A program made the position numbers and the translations under genes. A model generated the notes under the pieces. It had not been told where the DNA came from and ran no database searches. It worked only from the letters and a program-made list of their open reading frames with translations. Of a stretch of 64,000 nt of DNA, positions 13,001 to 25,000 are shown in pieces. The first letter of the stretch is position 1; each line of letters begins with the position of its first letter. Source of the DNA: Trichobilharzia regenti. Its lineage: Eukaryota > Platyhelminthes > Trematoda > Strigeidida > Schistosomatidae. The stretch spans positions 147,947,632 to 148,011,631 of the forward strand of contig OX235270.1 of the NCBI GenBank assembly GCA_944472135.2, written 5' to 3'.

Positions 13001-16000
13001 GATTGCCCTTCTAGACAACATCTTCAGAGCATACTTCAATTTGAAGGGAGCTTTTAGATTTCTCCACGAGTTTATTGGTCATCTCTCCTGGTGACCTTAA
13101 ACGTGATTGGTTGCTCTCGTCTGTCTTCACACCACCTAGTCTATTTTTATTGGTATTGATTGTTTACTTGACCTGAAGGTTGACATTTTGTGCATGAGAT
13201 TGTCCTCTTATGGATCGGTACATTTTATCTATGTCTAAGTGCCTATTAATCACTGATATTCTGGAATACCAATATGAAGTTGGTGCTACTATACAGATCA
13301 GAGACTTGACCAGAGCGTCATGAAGGCCACTTCCAACAAACTACAGACTTTCATCAACACCTTTCCTCGCTCATTACTACTCAAGATCATAGATTTACAT
13401 AGATTTAATCTAACTGGCTTGTGGAAATTCTGGAACCAGTTAGATTAAATCAATGTAAACATAGTCTTTCCGACACTTTTGACTTCGTCAGTTGTTTTGA
13501 TGAAATTAATGTGACTGGTAAGCATATGATTTCGTTAGATATTTGTTCATTGTTCACAAATGTACCACTAGTAGACACTATCTGCTATCTATGCGAGTAT
13601 ATTGATTCAAATAGCATGAACATTGGCTTACCAACTGATTATCTTAAACAACTACTATTGAGATGCACACTGAATGTGCAATTTAGATTTAATGATGTCA
13701 TCTACAACCAAAGGGATGGAGTCGCCATGGGGTCTCCTTTAGGACCGCTCTTAGCGGACGTTTTCATGGCAAGCTTAGAGAATGGCCCACTAAAGGAAAC
13801 CATCGATAGTCTGTTTATGTATAAAAGATATGTTGATGATACCTTCATTGTATGTGATGAAAACACTTCAACTGCCGAACTTCTTAGAATATTTAATGGT
13901 TCTCATCCATCTTTGCTTTTCACGATCGAAGAAGAGGCCGATTCTTCGTTTCGCTTCCTTGATGTTAAGCTAGATAGAAGAGTGAATGGAACGCTGTTAA
14001 GGTCGATTTACCGAAAGCCAACATTCACTGGGCAGTACACTAACTTCAACAGTTGGGTACCTTTAGGGAGAAAGAGAAATCTTATTCATTCCTTATGCTC
14101 CAGAATTCGTAAAATCTGCTCTGCAGAGACAATCGATAGGGAACTAGATAACCTTCGATCAAATCTCCTTAACAATGGTTATCCCACAAGGTTCATTGAA
14201 CGTAACATCAAGAAAGAATCCGCCCCGAGACAAGTCACAGTACCAAAGAAAAAGCTGTTTATGAATCTTGCATTCAAAGGTGACACCATTTCAGAATTGA
14301 TTAAAAATCGTTTATCTAAATGTATTAAACGCACTTTTCCTGCAGCTGACCTGCAACTAGTTTTTACCAGCCGAAATATGATCAGACAATGCGTCAAGGA
14401 TAGATTACCGCTTTTGTCCACATCTATGTGCATTTACTCTTTTACTTGCTCTTGTGGAGCTGTTTATATTGGACGTTGTAAGCGTAATCTCCGAAAACGT
14501 GTAGCTGAACACTATCCGGTTTGGTTAATGAAAGTCGAACGTAGAACTGCAAAGTCGTCTATTTGTGATCACCTGTTAGAGTCTGGTCATTTAGCCCCAC
14601 GTGATTCATCTTTCAAAGTTATCTACATGGCAAAATCGAATCGATCCAAAAGTTTACGTTTTCTTCACTTATGCATAGCCGAAGCTTTAGCTATACATGA
14701 ACAGAAACCTAAATTATGTGTTCAAAAGCGTTTTGTCAAACGAGAGTTGAGTTGTCTCTTGTTTTTCTGTTTGGTGTATCTCTTCTTATGTTTCCTCACT
14801 TAACTTGGATGATTTGAGTGATGATTCAAGGGCAGCGAAGAAACCAGTTTTTGAAGCATCTTCAGTGTTGTAGTTTATTCCTTTTTGTAACAATTGTCGT
14901 TCCATTTTTATAATGGTTGTTTTGATAGGTTGACTGCGCAGTGGTTTGTATCTGACACTGGTTGGTGCCGGTATTTTGATTTCACCGACAGCATCAAATG
15001 CTCTCATAGAGTGATATCGACACACAAAACTTCAGATAGACTTCATCTGAATTCCAAGATAGTGAGAAACGTAGCCCACTGGACGCATAATTGAGAAGAA
15101 GAACAAATGTCGCCTTGGAGCATTATCTAGTGCAAGTGATCAAGTGAAGTTCAATCTCATCCATCTAAGCAACTGGAGATAAACGTCAGTTTAGGTTCCA
15201 CACTCAAAAACTGAAGAAAGAAGCTTCAAATGACATCACAGCTGTCGTCAGAAAAAAGTTGTAGACACTAACCAACATTACATTAGAAATCTGGAAAAAT
15301 ATCGGAATTCTCTGAAAACGATGTAGTAGGAAACCCTTAGAGATATCTTGGACAAGAAGGAGTGCCAGGGAGATAATTGACTGACTACAAACACCTGGAA
15401 GCTGATAGAGATGAACAGTGAAATGAGAAGCTAAGCGTAATCTACACTGCGATGAACAAAGTAATGAAGAAGAGTGCTAGGAGGAGAAAATAAGCTTTTC
15501 GACGCACTGACAAATCCTACAAAACAGCCTATAAGTAGAGTGCTTTCACAACACTATATCAAATAACCGAAACGCTGTCTGAGAAAAGATCAACACAGAT
15601 GGAGTCAGTAGAAGGTGTGGGGGCGGAGAATGAAAATCGCACTTATCACTTCAAAATACTCTTGAATCGATCACCACTTATTGCCCTCCCAGAAAAATAT
15701 CACAGCAAAAACACGAAGCTACCAGTAAACGTCAACACGCTGAAAAAAGCAGAAGTTTTGAAAGCCATAAAGTGACTAAAATTGGAGAAGCTACAGGGCA
15801 CTAAAGAGGGAGACCTCAGTGGATATGCTCATGCCACCACTGCAGGTGTTTAGCCTGTAAGCCTATCTGTTGATCTGAAGACAGGTGGTCACCTTGAGAA
15901 ACTACCAAAGAAGGGAAACTTAATTATATGCGTAAAATCATGCTGCTGATCACCTCTGGGAAACTATTGCGTAAATTCATCGTGAAACAAATAAAAGTTC

Positions 16001-19000
16001 CCCTAGTGGAGAACTTGGTTCGTAGCGGACTGAGTCAAGAGAAAATAGGTCATAGGTAGATCAAACTGTAATACTATTCATCATAACTGTCAAAAAGAGC
16101 CTAGAACAGCAATCATTTATATACCTCAAGTTCATCTCACAATGGTCGACATATTTTATAGATATGTGAATCATTGATGAAGCTACTCAGTGTATTTTCT
16201 AAATGTCATTAAGAAATCACTCAAAGGAAACAATGTTATCATTCTATTGTTTCATCTAAACATTGAAGCAGAATCTCTTTCAATGTCATTTACTATGCTC
16301 GAACAGTTTTGCACTTGTATACCTTGCTATTATTCTGGTTAACATTTTAAAAATTAATCTTTCATACTTCCTGTTCTAATGTCTTTTTTCATAATCTTCT
16401 ATTCTTGTTATTTGTAGATTTTTAATCTAATGTTGAGTGAATCCCTTAGTAACGTTAAATCTCCTCCTGCATTTCTTCGAAATGTTAAATATCCTCTTCT
16501 GCATATACTTCTGCAGTACAGTCCAATCGATGTGTTGAATTTGCTTACACTGTCAATTTCTGACGATGAATTCTTTGTTAAAGGAGAACTTGGGTAAGGC
16601 GTAAATTTTGTAAATTCTTTTTATCTTTCACGTGAATTCAAATTTGTGTTTTAATTTATACTCTTTTGTTTCATGTAATGAATTTTATTTAGTAGCTGCT
16701 TACTTTTAGGATTGCTTATCATAGTATGTTATAATAATATTATTATTGACTCCTTTATTTCCTGGAGGGACATATGGCTTCAGCCGAACGTCTACACAGC
16801 GTTCCGTTCTCTGCCAACGGTTTCACCTGGCTCCACACATATCGACATACTTTCATCTCCTCTTCACATGACCTCCTCCATGTCACCCACTCACTGACTT
16901 ACTGAATCACCACTTCCTGTTCGGGTTCCACTGAAGTAATGGCCTGGCGTGTGATGTGACTCACTTGATGGTTTTCTCAGAGTATGGCCACAATCCAACC
17001 CACCTCCATTTCTTTGTGCATATTTTTCGAACAGTCTGTCCCTGCTGCTTTGGTTCGTTCATTGCCAGAGATCCCACCCTGTCGCTGATCTTTTCTGGTT
17101 GGCCATCTGATCTTGAGTAGTAGTGAGCGAGGAAAGGTGTTGATGAAGATCTGTAGTTTGTTGGAAGTGGCCTTCATGACGCTCTGGTCAAGTCTCTGAT
17201 CAGTATAGTAGCGCTGACTTCACACTGTAGTTGAAAATCCGGATCTTATTTTTCATACTAAGTGCTGTTGTTCTTTCACAGACTTGAGAGTAATTAAAGC
17301 TTGCCTTGCTTTCTCGTCCCTCGCCTTGATATCCTCCCCAGTTCTGTCCGCCTGTATTTGTAACGGCTCTTCCCAGGTCCCTAGGTAAAAGAGGTTGCTT
17401 CTTTCAGATTTCTCCCATTTATGCTGATTGTTGTCTGTTGTTGCTGCTGTTGCTATTGACCAGGGATCTTCATCACCCACCTCTGTTTTCTCTATGTTCA
17501 CGTGAAGTCCTATCTTCTCTGGACGGTTGTTCTGCCAATTTGTTGCTTTTCACTTGGATATCTTCCATTTTGTGAGAGATCAGATATATATCATCGGTGA
17601 AGTTCAGATTCTCCAAGTTTTTGCGTGTGTCCATTTTATGCCTGTCTCCTCATTTCCTGCTGACTGTCGGATTGTCGTTAACTAATGAAATATATTTCTT
17701 TCTTTCATTTGAACTATATTTTTGAATTCTGTTACAAGTTTTATTATATATTTTATTTATTTAAACGCATAAAAAACATACAATATGGCACCAAGAAGAA
17801 TGCACCACAGAATAAAAATAAAACAACACAGATCAAAAGAAAAAAAAAGGAAGGAAAAGAAAAAAATATATAAGTAGAGAACGGATAAAGAACTTCATCT
17901 GTAAGGAAGACATTCATGCTTAACAAGTTCAAACAGTGTTCGTTAACTATCATCGGGAAGGGCAACACATTAGCCATTAATATTTTTTTTATTACCGCTT
18001 GATTCCACACCGTATTTTTTGGTACAGGTATGGAATTCTCAGCATGTGATACCAGTAGCCCAAATTTTGCAGGCCGACCTTAGATATCAGGTGGGCTCGA
18101 ACCCTGGACCATGTGCATGGTCGGCGAGAGTCCTAACCACTCTGCCACCGACGATTCTTGGCCATATCCGATAACATTTCGAGCCATCGATTGGAGCTAT
18201 CTCTCGGACCCCAACCAGGGAGTCGTAACACACCAACCGATGCTAATCTAGCACAAAAATCCTTCATCCCACGACGCCACGTCATGGACTGACCACCTCT
18301 CCGCCTTTTCCATCCCGTCCCAGGGCTAACGAACAGAGACCCATACGGGAGCCTCTGGGATGACATTCGGAGCACATGTCCAAGCCACCGGAGCCGGTGT
18401 TTCCAGATGACGACACTCAGTGAATGGTGATCTCCACTGTGATCAAACACACGCCGCCGAACCTCAGAATTACTCACGCGATGATGCCATCGAACGCAAG
18501 CAATCCTGCGGAGACAGCGATGATCGAATACGCAGAGTCGCCCCACATTCTCAGCTTGGAGAGGCCAGGTTTCACAGGCGTAGAGCAGCGGAGCCCGCAC
18601 CGAAGCATTGTATACCCGACCTTTGACAGCCAGGCTAACGTCGCGACGGCGCCAGAGGTGGCTCAAGTGAATCTTTGCGAACAAAGAAAGGATGATAAGC
18701 AGGCAGAAAGTTGACAAGTGTTACTTCAAAACTGAATACCTTCAGATGAACTAAACACTCACGCATGCATTTTAGTGTCTTGATTCTCCAAACCAGACAG
18801 CATACTTTCGATTCGTTGTTTGTAATGTAGCGATTTGTTCCCACAAAATGGAGACCATAGGAGTCTTCTAGTTTTTTTTACTGTGTCAGTCAACTGTAGT
18901 AATCTTTGCATCCGTCTTATTCCAACTGAATTAGAAATTTCATCATCTGCGGTAATTCTACTTTAAACATGATATTTTGTCTACCTGGGAAACATCAATA

Positions 19001-22000
19001 AATGCTTTCATACTAGTATTCAGTCGGTGTACTGGGTTTTCAATTGCTAAAGCGATCTTGTTTGCTGACATTTCCAGCTCACTGGTAACAATACAATATA
19101 GCCTGCTTTTTGGCATCCTTCAGAAAGTAGTTATTAGTTTCGAAAGGCATATTGTTGTCTTTATTGAAATTTCATCGATGTTCTATTCTGTATAAAAGAC
19201 AGTTAAAAGTGCGCAAACACCTTGTTTCGTTGGGATCTGCTTTTAATCAAATCTCAGTTTATTGTCAATAAAAATTCCTAACTATCATAGTCAATGTTCA
19301 CAGTCAGTTTTATGTTTGTTATTATGAATAGGTGTCTGTCATTATATATTTTATTCCTTTGCGTTGCGAGTGGAACATAGGGATTCAGGCTAAAGCTTTG
19401 AAGTTTCGGTAGCAATGACGTTTATTTTTACGTGGTGGGACTGCTAGACTCACTCTCAACCTTTTTTTCTTTGTCTGGCTTAGAACCGACTAGGGGGTCT
19501 GGAATTGAATCCCAGACTATGTGAGGCGTGGTTGGCGAATATTCTACCATGGAACCACCGATGCACTAGGTGTCTGTTGGTTATTGTGATATTTTGAAAT
19601 TCCCCTGCAATACTCTCATACTGCTGACTGCGCATATATCAATATTTTCCAGGCAATAAGTTATGTTAACACACAGTTATCGTGATTGCTATTATGTTTT
19701 CTTCTTTTTCTCAAAATTCTATAACAGTCAATCAAGACGTCAACGTCTCTATTACTGTCTTATTCTTACGTCGCTGTCACCATCAACTTTATCCTCACCA
19801 ACATCTAATGGAAGGCCTCATGAGAATGTGAATGGTGCAGTGGAACAATCATCTCAAGTGAACTGTCAGCTGCAAGTGATTGACATTAGCATACCTTGTC
19901 GGATATTTATCTTTATAATACATCAGCTTAGCTCAAAAAACAATGAAGAAATAAACATTGATCACAATCTAATTTACCAGGTGTGTAATGTCAGTTCAGT
20001 TCTACTTCGTGTGTTTCTTTTTAAGTAAAGTTTCTTATTCTTATTATTAGTAAATTAAGCCTTATAATATTACACTTTAATCTGTTTTTACGAGTTGATC
20101 ACGGATTGATATCAGTTAGAGAACCATTGAAAACCAAGGAGTACTGCCAGACAGCAGCTGTTTAATCCTAGTTCGGGAATCATCGGCATTACGCACCCAC
20201 TGGGATTCGAACCCAGGACCTTCCGGTGAGGTCCAATTAGATGTCACGTGTATGGACGGATGTCCCACCAACGTCAATGGTTGGGGTCGCGCTAAATCAC
20301 GAGTTGGTAAAAGTTAGAATTCATGAACCATTGAATCAGTTCCCAGTGGCTGAATGGTATACGAACTCGCCTTGTAGCTGAAAGGTTCTAAGTTCGAATC
20401 CCAGTGGGTGCGTACTTCCGATGATCCCCAAACTAGTTGGATGAAACAGCAGCTGTCTGGCAGTACTCCCAGCTGATTTTCAATGGTTCTCTAACTGATA
20501 TCAATCCGTGATCAACTCGTAAAAACATAACTAATCCTAACAAACCAAACTATAGAAAACTTTAATCTGTGTCAAATAAAATCGATGTGCACGAATGAAG
20601 TTATACACTTAGGGTTATTTGTAGACTTTATTACTGACAGTAGTCCGTAGATAGAAACGTCCAACCGAATATGAAGTTAGAAACTCGACTATCCAGAATG
20701 CTGTTCAGATTCCCCCTTGAAATAATTAGAGCGTATTATTCACACACACAAAGTGGCTATCGTAAATTTGTTTTAATGATGTATTATCACAGCTCACACA
20801 CACACACACTTTGTATAAGCACCTGGAGTCACTATTTTTTCATTTCCCCCATCATGGCCTAACTGTGCAGTGATCAAAAGTAGTGAATTTAGGCGACTTT
20901 GAGACTCTTCTGTTTAATGACTTTTTTAAGAGAAAGAAAAGGCTAAATAATTATCGTCTATTAGTACGGATACTTCAACGATGTGTGATGATGAACATCA
21001 TACTGTTTGTCTGATGTTGATTAGCAGTAGGATCGGAGATTATCATGTCATCTTTTTTCGAACTCGTCAGCTAAATGTACCAGTCTCTACAGTGAATGGT
21101 GTGATTCCCACTGAGACGTGAACCTAGGACTTATCATTTCAAACTCTGAGTAAACCATCACTTGCTGGGAATACAAGTTCATTTAGCTAACTCGTGCCAA
21201 ATACAAGTGCATTTCTCAGTGATAATACGTCCTCTTTGAGGATTAAATTTAATCTATGGCATAATAATAATAATATCATTATTATTAAAAATACACATGC
21301 TCATTCCACTACTTGTCATCTACGGAAAAACTGAAATCTCTTCTTGGAACAAATCTTCTATCAATCCTCAAAGAGGACGTAATATCACTGAGAAATGCAC
21401 TTGTAATGGTTTTAATCCTTTGGTTTTGGTTAATCTTTTTTGTCGTCTTTGATATTTGATGGACGGTGACCACTAATATCCAGTGACATTTACTAGCGAT
21501 GAAGCTATTTTACAAGCTGGCGGGAGTTGGGACTCATGATCCATTCGATTACGATCCACTAATATTGTGAATAGCTACGTGATCATCTCGTAACCGACAT
21601 GTTCTGGTTTCAATCTCTGGTTGGGTCATTTAGGTGTTCTCGGGAAGACTTGGAAACTAGAATGAAGTGGCTATCCAGTGCTTTCTGGTTTTCAGTGGTT
21701 TCCTAACTAATTTTAGTTAGTGATGAAATTTACCTTGTTATTGTGTGTGTGTTTTTTTTATCCACTAACATTGTTCTATCGCGTCAGTGGCACAGAAATA
21801 GGAATGCTCACCAACGACGCAGGCGGTTCGGGATTCAATCTCCGGCCGCCGACACACTCCTTTATCTCGCTAAGCCAGTAATAAGACTGTTATAAACGGT
21901 AGGTTGGGGGGGGGGCGGGGGGAGGTTAGCAACCCTACTGCTACGGAAACTTCTGAGCTTTAGATTGAAGCGCCCTATGTTTCACTGGGAATGTAAGGGA

Positions 22001-25000
22001 AATAAAAAAAGCAAAAAATCAACAACATTGTTCTGTGGCGGAATTATACTCTTTCACAGTGCTGAAATTCTCGTCTTATATCGAATTCCTGCAAATCTTA
22101 AAAAGAGATTCATAGAGTAAATATGTCATCAATTAAGTTGTGGAACTGTTGAATTTATTCCATTATCTATGTTGTTTCCGCTACGGTATAGTTTTTTCCT
22201 AACGAATTAAATTGATAAAGTTCTCCTGTTTCTAAAACCAGAATATGCTTTCGTATTTCAAACTCATTCTGTTTTTCGTTTGGCACAACAAAGTACTAAT
22301 TCCGTATTGTAATCTCATGTTCCCAGATCTTCTTAGATATCGTGAAACCTACCTACACTTTTTTTTTCTCCATTTGCTTTCTTTCACAATTTGCCACTTG
22401 ATGATGAATTTCATTCATATCACAGTGATGACTGGCCTCCAAAGCCTCAGGATGGTCGGGGGTGGGTGCCTTTCGCTTCGGGTTGGCCACCCCTCCGTAC
22501 ACCTCTTGAAATGCTCCCATATGACCGGGCGTCTTACATAGCCTCTCCTGAGAAAGTCCTACTCACTGCCTTCACGTGGCGGAGGTGTTTTCACCGAAGT
22601 GAGAGGGCAAAAGCGGATGCCCGGCGCTCTCCACCGGGTTGATTGTCCATTGGATGACAGTCTAGGGGAGATGGCTAAACCCTGATTCCAAACCTCCAGC
22701 GACTGGCGTGTGAAGCTCACTGGAGCTCACCGGCAGACGTATGGACAAAGGGCTTATTGGATGCCCTGGATACCTTGCCCCATTCAAAAAGGCGTATGAA
22801 CCGGACTCCGGTCACCGGCTGCCAATGGATAGTGGACTCCCTACTCCACTCCTACTGCCTTGTAGGTCACACTTGGTTGTGTAAAGGCTAGAGCTGCGCT
22901 CTCAAACAAAAGGCCGAGCGATGTTGGGGACATCACTCGTACCTGATTCCCATGAAACTTCATGAACTCATGTTCATGAAGCCGGCTCATCCTCCCGTAG
23001 GGGATAGCCGAAGTAAAGTAAAGTAAGATGGTGTACACAAAAAACACCTGTGTTTATGCTGCTTGAATATTCATCCTACTGATTCTTTTTGTGATTTCAT
23101 CAGCTTTTTGAACGAGTTTGTGACTCATGTGATAAACTGCCTAAAAGTCTGTTCACGGAATTCGAATCAGCAGTTATCGAGTCAATTGAAACAGGACGAT
23201 TAAAACACCTAGAACAGTGTGTTTCTAAAAGCTCTGAAATAGGATTGTAAGTTCACATTGTATGAAAAATGTTTTCATTTGTTTTGTTTTATTTTTTGTT
23301 TTTCTTTTTACACATATGCTTCCAAAATCATTATTTTATATTAATGTAATGAATTTTTGCTTATATTATCAGCACTTCACATATGTATGTGTGTATGATA
23401 TAAAAGTTGCTACGAATAAGTCGTAGTGTAAATCCTCTTCTCACAACTAATACTCCAGAAAATACATTGCACTGATCAAGGCACTCACTCTACTCGAACT
23501 CATGCAGCCAGGTGAGGGCTTACGGCGAGATGTCAAGTGAAGTGGTGACGATTAGTGCTGTCCGTCAAGGATGCTCATTATCCCCTTTTCTATTCAACTT
23601 CATCATAGATGTACTAATGGACTTAACCCTAACTCACTTCAGAGACTCAGGGATTGACTTGCTACCAGGGAATAATCTCGTTGACTTAGAATATGCAGAC
23701 GGTATAGTCCTTCTAGGCGAGGACGCTGACAAAATGCAGATACGGTCTTCTGAACACCTTGAGCTGTAATCTACTAATGTTTGGCATGCGATTCGCTCCC
23801 GCCAAATGTAAGATGTTACAGGACTGGGCTGCACTGACTCCTAGCTCAGAAATAGGGAGTGAAGTGGTAGAGCACGTTGACCTCTTCACTTATTTGGGAA
23901 GTACCATCAGTCAGTGCCAACGGGTTGATCTCTGACGAAATCTCAGCACGAATACAGGGGACTAGCTTCGCATTTGCCAGTTTACGCCGTCTCTGGCTTA
24001 ACAGACGTGATATCTGGCTGGCTAACGACCAAAGGAGGTGTGTTTTGCTCAGCAGTGCAATGTAGTGCTGAGTTTTTTTCTAAATTACTCATCTTCTCGG
24101 GGTCAACCATTCTTACCTTAGCTAAATTCTTATGTTCCGACAATCTGATTACTCCCGATCTACTAGTTTGTCCTATGTATGTAGTTGACTTAACTTACAG
24201 TCAGTGTAAGGTATTTTGTAAATTATAATATTTTGTCTAATTGGGTCCACCGACAGGGACTTTAAGCATGCAGAACTTGTCCCTGAATGAATTTGTAGGT
24301 TTGAATGCCACCAGCCTAATTCCTGCTTTATTAGGAATCCTACATAGGAAGAGTCTCAGATGTCCCCTCCCTCCTTATAAGGTGAAACGAGTGTAGATGC
24401 CTGATGTTCTGTCTTATTTATATTATCATTACTAGTTTCATATTTATTTATTTTTTTACTTTTGACCTTTTTTCATATTTCTAATGAATTTTATGGGATA
24501 GTTATTTGATATCAACTCTTCTTCTCTCTGTTTCACTTCATCACTTAGATCTTTTCTTGAACTACTTAGTGCTTCTGCTCGGTTTGTTAGACACTTAACT
24601 AAGCCTGCCTTAACAGTTAAAGGATGAGACGAATTAAAGTCTAAATATCTATTAGAATGCGTTGGTTTTCTATAAACACTAGTGTGTAGTTTGCCTTCTT
24701 TTATTCTTTTTATCTTACAATCTAACATAGCTAATTCTCCTTGTTCATTTTCTGATTCAAATGTGAATTTTATTCCATCAACTTGTGAGTTTGTATGTGC
24801 GTGTAAAGAAGCTAGAGAGAGATATGTTCTGTTTTTAACACTGTGTGAGAAAGTGTCATCCACATATCTCCACCATATTATCTTTGGAGTAGGATTAAAT
24901 GTATTAACAGCGATATTATCCCAGCTATCTATGAAAATATCTACTACGATAGGGGATATCAGTGATCCGATTGCCACACCTTCTGTTTGTCTATATATTT

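Noticed and set aside
13421..14803. Telomerase-like host gene
   Set aside because: The RT is followed by a GIY-YIG nuclease and the sequence is repeated in other fragments, which fits a Penelope-like element and not telomerase.
14812..14860. Hammerhead in the PLE 3' region (GTGATGA...GAAACC)
   Set aside because: The core starts with G instead of C, and no cleavage triplet or pairing stems could be found.
20335..20410. tRNA gene
   Set aside because: A-box and B-box are present but the cloverleaf does not close, and the sequence runs on into a repeated SINE body and tail. The same holds for the heads at 28709, 32104, 41420 and 61560.
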